9,790 nt of DNA from an uncultured Paracoccaceae bacterium (GTDB lineage: Bacteria > Pseudomonadota > Alphaproteobacteria > Rhodobacterales > Rhodobacteraceae). Numbering within the stretch: the stretch's first letter is position 1; the number at the start of each line of letters is the position of its first letter. Location of the stretch: positions 1-9,790 of the forward strand of contig CALCPC010000049.1 of NCBI GenBank assembly GCA_937900975.1. The letters run 5' to 3'. The translations under genes were made by a program, and so were the position numbers. Positions 1 to 8,077 of this stretch are shown here, in pieces. The notes under the pieces are model-generated. The model worked only from the letters and a program-made list of their open reading frames with translations. It was not told where the DNA came from and searched no databases.

Positions 1-55
1 CCAACGCCACCCCAAAATCCGCCCCCGACGGCAGATCGTTCGTCGCCGTGATCGC
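1..55. repeat. 55-bp exact direct repeat, copy 1 (pairs with 823-877)
   Basis: Bases 1-55 are identical to 823-877, across the module A to module B junction of the giant gene (peptide ending ATNDLPSGADFGVAL). The copy may extend beyond the left edge, so its full length is unknown. Confidence 0.95.
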
Positions 56-3000
56 CACCGTCAGCACGGCCCCGCCCGAGAGCGCGCCGCCCGACCCTTG
101 CGCCCCGGCATTGGCATCGTCGATCCCGAAGGCGAGCGCGATGCTGGCCGGCGGGTTGTCGCCCTGGAACGCATAGCCGATCTGGCCGAGCACCGCGTCG
201 GCCTCGGCCGTCGTCGTGCCGGCAGCGAAGACCAGCGCCAGGCTGCCCGCGTCGTTCGCCGTCACCGTGCCCACCGCAACACCGCCCAGCGTCAGCGCGG
301 CCCCCGGCGTCAGCGGCCCCAGCGTGCCGGTCGCGACAAAGCTGTCCGCCGCGTCGGCGCCGCCGTCGCGGGCCAGCGTCAGCACCGCCCCGCCCCAATC
401 GTCGCCCGCCGCAAGCTCAGGGTCGGTGAGGCTGGCATCGGCGTCGAGCACCGTCGGCCCCGCGCCCTCGACATGCACAACCGTGCCGCTGCCGCCGAGC
501 CCCGCAAAGCCCGGCGCGTCGTTGACCGGGCTCAGCGTGAAGGTGACGGTGTTGGGGCTGGGGTCGAAGCCGCCGGCGCTGTCCTGGACCGAGAAGGTGA
601 AGGCGGGGTCGGGGCTGCCCGCGAAGTCTTGCGCGGGCGTGTAGGTCAGCGCGCTAAGATCGCCCGCCGCGATCACATCGCCGGCGCCGACCGCCACCCC
701 GTTCAGCGTCAAAACCCCGCTTCCCGGCAGCGTGTCGATCCGCACCGCCGCCAGCGTGTCGCCCAGATCGGGATCGGTGAACCCGAAATCCCCGGGCGCA
801 AACACATGCGCCTGATCCTCCGCCAACGCCACCCCAAAATCCGCCCCCGACGGCAGATCGTTCGTCGCCGTGATCGCGACGGTGATCGTGCCGCTGTCGG
901 TCAGCGCGGCCCCCGACCCTTGCGCGTCGGCGCTGTTGCCATCGTCGATCGTGACATCGAGGGTCACCGTCGCGGGCGGGTTGTCGCCGTCGAATTCATA
1001 GCCAATCTGGCGGAGCGTGTCGGTCACAAGGCTGCTGGTTGCGTTGGCGTCGAATGTCAGCAAAAGCGTGCCGCCGGAATTCGTCGTCACCGTGCCCACG
1101 GTCTGCCCACCGACGGTGAGCGCGGCACCCTCGACCAGCGGCCCAAGCGTGCCGGTCGCGCCAAAGCTGTCCGCCGCGTCGGCGCCGCCGTTCCGCTGAA
1201 AAGACAAGGTCGCACCGGCCCAATTGTCGAGCGCGTCCGCATCAAGCTCTGGATCGCTGAGGCTGGCATCGGCGTCGAGCACGGTCGCGCCGCTGCCCTC
1301 CACATGTGTGACGTCCGGGGAACCGCCGCCGAGATCGGTGAAGACGGGCGCCGAATTGGGGCTGAGGACGCCAAAGAGGTTTCCCGTCGCGGCGGCGCCT
1401 TCGGCCAGGGTAAGGTCGATCCGGTTGTCCGTCGCGCTGCCGGTGCTGTCGAAGATCGAAAGGTAATCGGCGGGCAAAGCCTGACCGCCGGTTGTGGCGA
1501 CCGCCACGCTGTAGGTGCCCGACGGAAGCGCGGCAAACGCGTAAGCGCCGTCCGCATCGGTCACAGCCGTAAACACCGCGTTGTCGCCCGTCGTCGCAAG
1601 GTCGCCATCGGCGCCAGCATAGGTGATCAGGATATCCGTGTTGGCCAGGCGCGGGTCGGACGCGTCAAGCGCGCCGTCTTGGTCGATATCCTCAAACAGC
1701 GTGCCGGAAATCCGTCCGAGACCCGCGTCATCGGTCAGGCGATAGTCGTTTTCGCCCGTGCCCGCACCCGTCCGCTCCCCTGTATCGGTGCCCGCAGTGC
1801 CGGCTGTGGACCCCAACAGCGTGGCTGCGTCGCCCGCGACCGATGTCCAGGTCAGCACCGCATCGGTGGCGGCGGCGGGCAGCGTCGCATCGACGATCGT
1901 CGCGGTATAGGTCACCGTCACGCTTTCGCCATCGGGGATCGTATCAAAACCGATGTCAAGCGCGGTGGTGTCGCTGTTGTCGACCACGCCCGTGACGCCC
2001 GCGGTCGGGACGATGCTGACAACGCTGAGGTTTTGCAGGTTTCCAGGCAGGCTGTCGGTGAGCGATGCGTTATGCGCGGTTTGGCCAGAGCTGTTGTCGA
2101 ACGTGATGGTGAACGTCGCCGTGCTGCCATCGGATGCCGTCACGGTTTTCTCAAGATTGGACAGCGCGGGCTCCACCACATCGACATCGGCGGGGACCGA
2201 GCCGGTCAGCACAGTCGCGTCCGAGCGGATGTCGACCGATGCGCTTAGCGTGTCGCCGGCGGCGATATCGGTGGTGTTGAGGACAAGCGCGTTGAACTCT
2301 AGGATCACATATTCGGCGTTGCCATCGTTGTCGGTGTTGGTCAGCGTGCCGAGGTTGAATTCGACATTGTCGCCAGAGCCGAACGCACCGCCATCGGCAT
2401 TGCTGATGTCGGCGGCGTCGATCTGAAAGGTCGGGGTGGTTGTCGCAACGTCAGTTTCGTCGCCAGCGACGGCCAGGCTGCCCCCGGTAAGCGTCGCCTT
2501 GTCGGAGGTCAAACCGCCATTCGACAAGAAGGCCACCGTGGCGGAGCCAGCGTTGAGGACCTGCAGCCCTTCGGGGATCTCGGGCGCGACGATGAAATCG
2601 GTGGTGGTCGATTCCGGGATTTGCAGAACGACGCGGTAGCGCACGATCTCACCCGGCGTGACATCGTCGCCATTCGTGGCCTCGGACGTCGTGACGCTTA
2701 AGGTCGGGGTGTTGAGCAGGACCTCAACCTCGCCCGTATCGCTGGCGGTGTAATCGTTCACGCCGCCGGTTCCGTCCCGCTCGCTATCCACAGTGGTTTG
2801 CGCGCCGGCCAGATCGTCGTTGCCGGTACCGGCAAGCGAGGACCAGGTGACAGTTGCCGCACTGCTGACGGTCTGCGCCAGCGCGACCGAGGATGTGACG
2901 GTGGTCTGGAATTGGTAGGTGCTGCTTTCCCCCGGCGCCAAGCTGGCCCAAGTGCCGGTGATGGTGCCGCCGCTTTCGGTCAGGCTGCCCGGCGTCTCGC

Positions 3001-5308
3001 CCGCCGTCGACATCAGCGAACCGGGAACGTAATCCGTGCCCGCGGGCACAAGGTTTTCCAGCGCGACCTCGTGGGCAGTCGCGCCGGTGCCGGCGTCGGC
3101 GGCCACGACCACCGTCCAGGTCACCACGTCCTGCGCGTCGGCTTGGGCGATGTCGGGGCTGACGGAGACGGTGACGACAGGCTCCAACACCGTCAGATCG
3201 TCGGCTGTTGCGGTGATATCGGCATTGGTCGAGGTGAAGCGCGCCGTCTCGTCAAGGGTCGTGCCCGCGGCGGTGTCGGCATCGTTCGTGACCACCGCGT
3301 CATAGCGGATGGTGATGGTCTCGGGTGTTGTATTGTCGGTGTTGGCGTTGGTGATCGTCCCGAAATCGAGATCGATGCGGCGGCTTGCGGCCTCGGCTGT
3401 GCCGGTCCCGCCATCGCTGAAACTTGCGGCGCTGGCGACAGAGGAGAACCCGCCAGCGACATCGGTAGACAGACCGCCGCTCGCCGTGATTGTGACGGAG
3501 GACGCATCAAGAAAGGCCAGCCCCTCGTCCAGTGTATCGCTGAATGCGGCGAGGCTGGTTGTGCCTTCGGGAAGGGTGATGACGGTCTCATAGGTGACAA
3601 CGTCGCCGATCACGACGTCGGTGTCCCCACCGACCAGGGTTTTGCTGATCGTCGGTCCGGTCAGCGTGACCTCGGCGGCGTCGGTCAGATCGGTGTCGGT
3701 GTGATCGGCGCCACCCTCCTTGCCGGCGAAATTCGTCAGGCTGGCCGTGGAGGTCACGGTGCCGTCAATCTCGGCCGCCTCGGCAACTTGAAGATCGTAG
3801 GTGACGATCAGAATATTCTCACCACTGCTGGGGTCGGCGGCGGCAAGCGCGCCGTTGGCGCCATCTTGGAACGTGATCCCGCCCGGCGTGAACAGCGCCG
3901 TCTCGGGGCTCGCCGTCTCGATCCCGATCGCGGTACCGGCGCCGTTGACGGCGCGCAGGTTGATCCCGCCCGTCGGCACCTCATACCCCGCGGGGATCGC
4001 TTCCTCCGACAGGGTGATGTCGAAGACACCCGCAGCGCTGGAGCCGGTGTTCTCCACCACAATCGCAAAGCGGACAAGATCGCCGGCGTCCACATCCTCA
4101 ACATTCGAATCGAGGTTTAGCGACGCAAGGTTGGTGGAGTTCACGGTGGTGGTCAGCGGATTTGCATCGGTATCGCCCGCCGCGCGCAAGCCCGTGGGCG
4201 TGCCATTGTCATAGCTTTCCCCCGAAACATCCGTCCCCACGCCAACGACGCCCTTGGTAATCGTCGTGATCTCAGGCTGTTGCAACGTCACATTAGTCAC
4301 GGCGGCGGCGATGCTGGGCGTGCCGGGGGAGTTGCTGTTGCTTTCCTCGCCAAAGATTGTCAGCGCCAGTTGATCGGCAAAGGGTTGGTCGTTCACCCGC
4401 ACGGTGAAAAGCACATCGATGGTCTCACCGCTGTTGCCGGGATCGTCGAGATCGCCAAAGTCGAAGGCGATAAAGTTCGATGTCGCATCGGTGGTGACGT
4501 CGCCGGCCTCAAGATCCGCGTTGGCGATGATCGTCGCGCCCATATCGGGGCCATAAGTGAACTGGCCGACATCCGGGATGGCATTCACCGTGTCTTCGGT
4601 GAAGCTGTCGCCGGTGACGCCATCGGCATTGGCATCGTCGACCGACAGAACCGGCAGCGGCAAATAAGCGGTGGCAACGAAATCGTCGAAATCGCCGTTC
4701 ACAAGATCGTAGCGAAGCCGGATCGTCACATCGTCGCCGGGGCGGATCTCAGTCAGATAGCCGCTGGAGTCGCCGTTGACGGCATAGACCGAAACCTCCA
4801 GCTCGGACGTGGCGATGGTGATAGAGGTGTCGGTGGTGTCGCCCAAGGCCTCGGATGCAAAGGGCGTCAGGTCGGTCTGCAGATTGTCCGATGTGATACT
4901 GGCAGTGCTGGTCAGCGTGTCGTTTCCTATGACGAAATCCTCGGGCGCCGCGGCGGGATCGGCGTATTTGTCCTGGATCACGGCCTCATAGACAATCTCG
5001 ACGGTCGAGGCGCCGGCCATGTCCATATCGAACTGCCCCCCCTCCAGCCGGCTTTGCGAAAGCGCGTCGGTCAGCGCGGCCGAGACGTCGAAGACCAGCG
5101 TTTCGCTGTAGTCGCTGCCGGTGTTCTCGGTAAAGGTGAAATGGGTGTTTTCAACAAGGTTCAGCGTTTGAACGGCGCCGCCCTGGTCGGTCACGCGCAA
5201 CACTGGTGCAACGGTTGCGTCAATGTTCTGACCATCGGAAATCGTGGAGGTGATCGTAAAGGCGTCTCCCGCGAAGAATTCCGAGACCGTGAGATCGAGC
5301 CGGTATTC
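1..5308 (-). CDS. In-frame continuation of the giant surface protein: DUF11-like, SdrD_B-like and cadherin-like modules; open at the left edge
   Basis: Reading the minus strand from 5308 to 2 in the frame of the upstream gene gives 1769 codons with no stop; I checked every triplet. Numbering from ATG 7135, these are residues 610-2378, and the protein continues past the edge. Order of modules: the rest of the module broken by the TAG (to about 720); beta-sandwich modules, including ones starting near residue 959 (ITKGVVG), 1163 (ISKTLVGG), 1476 and 1655 (LEKTV), of DUF11/isopeptide-like type; two copies of a module tail with TW(S/T)S(L/V)AG and an ER-x-G...NDY motif; an SdrD_B-like module (about 1805-1885) with a DxDxDG loop at D1816/D1818/D1820; then alternating modules from residue 1927 with VEG...LDADASL and NDLPSGADFG signatures (cadherin-like). 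The composition is acidic and very poor in Cys and Lys, as in RTX/VCBS-type secreted giants. No start codon lies close to the TAG; the best internal start is ATG 5026. Either a translated part of one gene or a decayed 3' portion. Confidence 0.8.
823..877. repeat. 55-bp exact direct repeat, copy 2 (pairs with 1-55)
   Basis: Identical over 55 bases to 1-55, with an offset of 822 bp, an exact multiple of three. Recombination between the copies would add or remove one A-B module pair without shifting the frame. Confidence 0.95.
5024..5048 (-). promoter_or_regulatory. Possible internal translation start downstream of the amber codon
   Basis: On the minus strand a purine run, GGAGGGGGGG, is followed after 9 nt by an in-frame ATG at 5026-5024 (Met704 of the full frame), 95 codons after the TAG. 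It is the first in-frame ATG after the stop and the only one I saw with a convincing Shine-Dalgarno-like stretch. The purines also simply encode Leu-Glu-Gly-Gly, so this may be coincidence. If used, the product would lack the DUF4347 domain but keep any C-terminal export signal. Confidence 0.3.
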
Positions 5309-5311
5309 CTA
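5309..5311 (-). other. In-frame amber codon (TAG) splitting the giant gene
   Basis: The codon at 5311-5309 reads TAG between CGT (Arg608) and GAA (Glu610). The peptide around it reads AGER-stop-EYRLDLTV. Two other modules of the same protein have aligned segments, GDVVTYETVITL and GEIVRYRVVLQI, so the stop takes the place of one residue in a conserved strand. Eight sense codons (CAG, AAG, GAG, TCG, TTG, TGG, TAC, TAT) are one substitution away. No homopolymer is nearby, and an indel error would have shifted the frame, which does not happen. Confidence 0.9.
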
Positions 5312-7135
5312 ACGTTCGCCTGCTCTGTTTTCCGCGGCGGTGAGGGTGGTCACCGATTTGTCGAGGTCGAGCGCTTTGGCCGTAAAGCTTTCGGCCGAGT
5401 GCAGGCTATCGGCCACCGTCATGCCGTCGCGCCCGTCCGTCGCAGTCCAGGCGCCTGTGACCCGGACCGCATCGGTCAGGTCGATGCCAAAGTCGTCGCC
5501 GCTGACCGGGTCGAGCACGGCGGTGCCGTCCTGATCGGTCTCTGCGACATAGTAATTCACCGTGAACGTGTTGATGCCCGCCAGGCTGGCGTAGCTTGCC
5601 GTGATGGTGTCATCCGTTGTGATACCGCCGTCATCCTGTGCCGGCGCCGCCGACAGGCTGCCACCCGGCGCGGTCGCGCTGACATAGACCAACTGCTCGG
5701 GCAGCGTGAACTCCACATCGGCGCCGGACAGCGGTTGCCCCGGCGCAACCGTGACTGTAATGGTGGTTGAGCGGACAAAGTTGGGACCGGTCGCCGTGTC
5801 GCCCTCGGGATGGCTGAAGTCGGTCTCAACCTTGTAAAGCTGGGGTGTTACCGAGGTTGCATTGGTGTTGGACGCCGCAAATGTCGCGCTTTGGATCGGC
5901 GGGTCGGTCATCGGGTTGTCGAGCGCGTCGTTGCCAAGGGCAAAGCCCGCATTGGTGACAATCGACAGCGGCTGCGTCAAATCGGCGTCGCCGCTGAGCG
6001 TTGCTGTCACATCGACCGTTGCCGCAGGCTGATCGGGGGTGAAGCTGCCAAAGGGCAGCGCCAGGGTGTAAAGCGTGTCCCCGGCCTTCAGGTTTAAATC
6101 GGCGTCGACGCCGATGATCTCGCCCGTAATCGGGTGCTCGACCACCAGGGTGCCGCCGCCACCGTCGACAATAACCGCCGACTGCGTCTCCACCGCCTGG
6201 CCAAAGAAGGTCGCGCTGTCGAGCGTTATGCCATCGGCACTGTCGGTGAACGTTTCGGTGCCGGTGTCGTAAATGCCGTCGGCGCCCGCGGTCGGCAGGA
6301 TCAGGTTGATGTAGGGCGTGTAACCCGTATCGACGGCGGAGGCGTTGTCGAAAGTGACCGAAAAGGTGAAGCTTTCCCCCAGCAATGGCGGGTCAATGGC
6401 GCTGATCGTGCTTGTGGGCTCTGCCGCGAGCACGCCGTCAAACCCCGCCATATCCTCAGCCGTCGCCGCCTGTGTCACGGTCAGCGCCTCGGTCGAAAAC
6501 TCAAGATCCCAGTCGCCGCCAAGACTTGCCGCGCCCGTCGCATCGATGGAGGCCGCGACACCGGCGCCGGTCGCCGCCGCAATGTCGTGCAGCAGCGCCT
6601 GCCCCGTTTCGGTTTCCGCCAGATCGCAGCCATAAAACAGGATCTGCGCATCCTCGGCCAGGTGGCCCGCCCAGGCCTCAAACTCTGGCTTCAGCGCGTC
6701 AAACCCATCGCCTTCGATCACCGTCGTGCCCAGGCGCAGCGCACCATCCGTCGCGTGCGAGATGATCTGAACCGAGGCGACATCGCCCGTCGCCTCCAAA
6801 ACCTGGCCAATTTGCGCAAGCCCGTCCTGCCCGGGTTCAAGCCAAAGAACGTCGAATTTCGCCTGATCGATGCCCGCCGCAATCGCATCCGCACCGTCGA
6901 TGGAGACATCGATGAACACAAGATCCTTCGGGGCCGCATCGGGCGCGGCCCCGGGCTCCGCACCATCGGGCGTCTGCGGATCAGCCCCGGGCCCGGCCGC
7001 GGGCTCTCGCGCTTTGGTTTCCGCTTTTGGATCCGCATCGCCGGCTGCATCCGAAACCGCCGGCGCGAACGCACCATCGAACACTTCCCGCGGTTCAAGG
7101 CTGAAGGCATGATCGACCATTGAGTTTTGCGACAT
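5309..7135 (-). CDS. DUF4347-containing N-terminal part of a giant surface protein, ended by an in-frame TAG
   Basis: This frame encodes 608 residues from ATG 7135. I chose this start because AGGGGA lies 8 nt upstream (7149-7144); a TTG at 7165 and an ATG at 7120 are in frame but lack such a site. Residues 13-22 read LEPREVFDGA, a short N-terminal motif I know from very large secreted or surface proteins. An acidic, Pro/Ala-rich linker (about 23-69) follows. A DUF4347 domain spans about 70-225, with ISHATDGALRLG (H127), FYGCDLAETETGQ (C170) and GGDWDLE. From about 240 on there are beta-rich Ig-like or DUF11-like modules. No Sec signal peptide is visible, which fits export by a type I system using a C-terminal signal outside the window (inference). 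As a free 608-residue product it would lack that signal. The frame continues unchanged beyond the stop, so this is most likely the 5' part of a gene split by a nonsense codon. Molecular role unknown; adhesin-like is a guess. Confidence 0.85.
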   Translation of the reverse strand: MSQNSMVDHAFSLEPREVFDGAFAPAVSDAAGDADPKAETKAREPAAGPGADPQTPDGAEPGAAPDAAPKDLVFIDVSIDGADAIAAGIDQAKFDVLWLEPGQDGLAQIGQVLEATGDVASVQIISHATDGALRLGTTVIEGDGFDALKPEFEAWAGHLAEDAQILFYGCDLAETETGQALLHDIAAATGAGVAASIDATGAASLGGDWDLEFSTEALTVTQAATAEDMAGFDGVLAAEPTSTISAIDPPLLGESFTFSVTFDNASAVDTGYTPYINLILPTAGADGIYDTGTETFTDSADGITLDSATFFGQAVETQSAVIVDGGGGTLVVEHPITGEIIGVDADLNLKAGDTLYTLALPFGSFTPDQPAATVDVTATLSGDADLTQPLSIVTNAGFALGNDALDNPMTDPPIQSATFAASNTNATSVTPQLYKVETDFSHPEGDTATGPNFVRSTTITVTVAPGQPLSGADVEFTLPEQLVYVSATAPGGSLSAAPAQDDGGITTDDTITASYASLAGINTFTVNYYVAETDQDGTAVLDPVSGDDFGIDLTDAVRVTGAWTATDGRDGMTVADSLHSAESFTAKALDLDKSVTTLTAAENRAGER

Positions 7136-7143
7136 GGGCGCGG

Positions 7144-7149
7144 TCCCCT
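7144..7149 (-). promoter_or_regulatory. Ribosome binding site of the giant surface-protein gene
   Basis: AGGGGA on the minus strand, 8 nt before ATG 7135. It favours this start over TTG 7165, which would add ten residues, and over ATG 7120. Confidence 0.6.
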
Positions 7150-7185
7150 GAGACAAGGATTGCAACGTCGCGGAGCGGGTCCGGG

Positions 7186-7214
7186 ACGCTTTGCTTGAAA
7201 GCCAGGCAAAGCGT
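7186..7214. repeat. Inverted repeat, 9-bp perfect arms, 11-nt spacer
   Basis: ACGCTTTGC (7186-7194) and GCAAAGCGT (7206-7214) are perfect reverse complements. The dyad lies 51-79 nt upstream of ATG 7135. It could be an operator or a hairpin in the 5' leader of the giant gene's transcript. No T-run follows it on either strand, so a terminator is unlikely. Confidence 0.55.
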
Positions 7215-7246
7215 GTCGGCCACCCGTTATGGAATTCTTACCGGAG

Positions 7247-7280
7247 GGCGGGTAGTTTCGACGGATTTTAACGACCCGCC
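7247..7280. repeat. Inverted repeat, 7-bp perfect arms, enclosing the AT-rich putative -10 of the minus gene
   Basis: GGCGGGT (7247-7253) and ACCCGCC (7274-7280) flank a 20-nt segment containing ATTTTAAC, the best -10 candidate for the minus-strand giant gene. The layout suits a dimeric regulator, but GC-rich 7-bp arms can arise by chance. Confidence 0.35.
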
Positions 7281-7416
7281 GCGGCGATGTCCCAACGCCC
7301 CGGGCCTCGCCCCATGGACCGATGCGCCCGGGCGCGCCAACACCCGGCGCAGCGGCCCGGCACACTTAGACCATTGGCGTAGCGCGGCGGGCGGTCTATC
7401 GGTGTAGGCTGCCACC

Positions 7417-7423
7417 AGGAGGG
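7417..7423 (+). promoter_or_regulatory. Ribosome binding site of the Sel1-repeat gene
   Basis: AGGAGGG, 7 nt before ATG 7431; a near-perfect Shine-Dalgarno sequence that fixes the start. Confidence 0.8.
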
Positions 7424-7430
7424 TTTTCGG

Positions 7431-7988
7431 ATGCGCATATTTTACCTTGCCTGCACGCTGATGCTTCTGGCCAGTCCAGGGATTGCCGACGATCCGCCTG
7501 AGACGATCGAGGACGATCTTGGGATCCTGAACCCCCAAGACACGGGCCGAGAGATGTTGGCGCGCAAGATCGAGATGGGGGTGATTGATTCTGTCACCTG
7601 CTCGCTTGGCATAAACGCGACCAAATACGACAACCACGCACTCGCGCGCAGGCTCGCGCGGGACTGTGCGGAGGCGGGCTATACCAAGGCCATGACGTGG
7701 ATGAGCCAGCTTGAGAACAACGGCCAGGGCGGCGATTATAACCCCGATGCCTCCGCCGAATGGGACCGGCGCGCGGCGGAGGCGGGCGACCCTGTCGGGC
7801 GGTTTAACCATGGGCTAAATCTGATGCGGGGCCACGGCATTGCGCGGGACGAAGCCCTGGGGCGGCAATTCGTCGATCAGGCCGCGGAAGATGGGCTGGA
7901 CATCGCCAAGCGGCTGCAAGCGTCCGACTACGACTTGGACGAGGTGACGCCCGACGGCGACAACTGGCGCTACGCACCGCTGTTTTAG
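7431..7988 (+). CDS. Secreted Sel1-like repeat (SLR) protein
   Basis: The product is 185 residues. Residues 1-19 form a Sec signal peptide: MRIFYLA, a hydrophobic core ACTLMLLA, and a likely signal peptidase I site after SPGIA. The Cys at position 8 lies too early for a lipobox. The mature part is probably periplasmic. It has two Sel1-type alpha/alpha repeats: about 69-117 (ALARRLARDCAEAGYTKAM...WDRRAAEAGD) and 118-156 (GRFNHGLNLMRGHGIARDEALGRQFVDQAAEDG), the second with the classic G-x-G and AA-x-x-G pattern. Cys57 and Cys79 could form a disulfide. Sel1 repeats act as protein-protein scaffolds; the partner here is unknown. The start is fixed by AGGAGGG 7 nt upstream. The gene is transcribed away from the giant surface-protein gene and converges on the PRC-barrel gene, so it is probably a single-gene unit. 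The terminal segment (VTPDGDNWRYAPLF) is not recognised. Confidence 0.85.
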   Translation: MRIFYLACTLMLLASPGIADDPPETIEDDLGILNPQDTGREMLARKIEMGVIDSVTCSLGINATKYDNHALARRLARDCAEAGYTKAMTWMSQLENNGQGGDYNPDASAEWDRRAAEAGDPVGRFNHGLNLMRGHGIARDEALGRQFVDQAAEDGLDIAKRLQASDYDLDEVTPDGDNWRYAPLF

Positions 7989-8021
7989 CGCCGATTGGCC
8001 GCGGACGGCACCAACCGGCGC
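7988..8021 (+). terminator. GC-rich hairpin at the end of the Sel1 gene
   Basis: GCGCCGATTGG (7988-7998) pairs with CCAACCGGCGC (8011-8021) with one mismatch and a 12-nt loop, starting on the last base of the stop codon. It is followed by GAAAAACCC rather than a T-run, so it is not a canonical intrinsic terminator for the plus strand. It may protect the 3' end or assist termination. Confidence 0.35.
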
Positions 8022-8077
8022 GAAAAACCCTCAGGATCAGCGTGCTACTGATTTTGCGCGTCTGCGTTGGTCCGCAT

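Larger units (their letters stand above)
1..1357 (-). repeat. Tandem alternating A-B protein modules, period about 274-278 codons
   Basis: Module A begins with an N-(S/D)-AP motif at 1357 and again at 523 (834 bp apart). Each copy carries VEG(S/A)G...LDADASL(S/T)DPEL, a GGADAADSF segment and (Y)xFxGDNPPA. Module B begins with NDLPSGADFGVAL near 868 and again near 46 (822 bp apart); B1 has a cadherin-like FTDPDLGDTL...FTFSVQDSAG pattern. The series is A1-B1-A2-B2, with B2 cut by the window edge. Small indels make the A and B spacings differ by four codons. Confidence 0.85.
7136..7430. promoter_or_regulatory. Divergent intergenic region between the giant gene and the Sel1 gene
   Basis: No gene is supported here. 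It must hold the promoters of both flanking genes. On the plus strand a weak sigma70-like pair, TTGGCG (7374-7379) and TATCGG (7397-7402), has a 17-nt spacer and lies 28 nt before the Sel1 start. On the minus strand a TAAAAT (7270-7265) lies about 130 nt before ATG 7135 with no convincing -35 box. Two inverted repeats are listed separately. The promoter calls are weak. Confidence 0.35.

Noticed and set aside
1..877. CRISPR-like reading of the exact 55-bp repeat
   Set aside because: Only two copies 822 bp apart, in frame inside a modular protein gene; this is a protein-module repeat.
98..2248. 716-codon open frame on the plus strand, and similar long ones at 2798-4120, 4280-5770 and 6134-7123
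   Set aside because: They lie in exact antisense codon register to the giant minus-strand gene, give Arg/Gly/His-rich translations with no recognisable domain, and exist because the real gene rarely uses the codons that would read as stops on the other strand.
5281..5340. Frameshift as the cause of the interruption at 5309
   Set aside because: The reading frame is identical on both sides of the stop, so no net insertion or deletion is present; only a substitution-type change explains it.
7227..7811. 194-codon minus-strand frame opposite the Sel1 gene
   Set aside because: The plus-strand gene has a strong ribosome site, signal peptide and Sel1 repeats; the minus frame has none of these.
8041..8056. 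Short 5-bp hairpin (ATCAG...CTGAT) followed by TTTT after the Sel1 gene
   Set aside because: Too weak a stem to call an intrinsic terminator with confidence.
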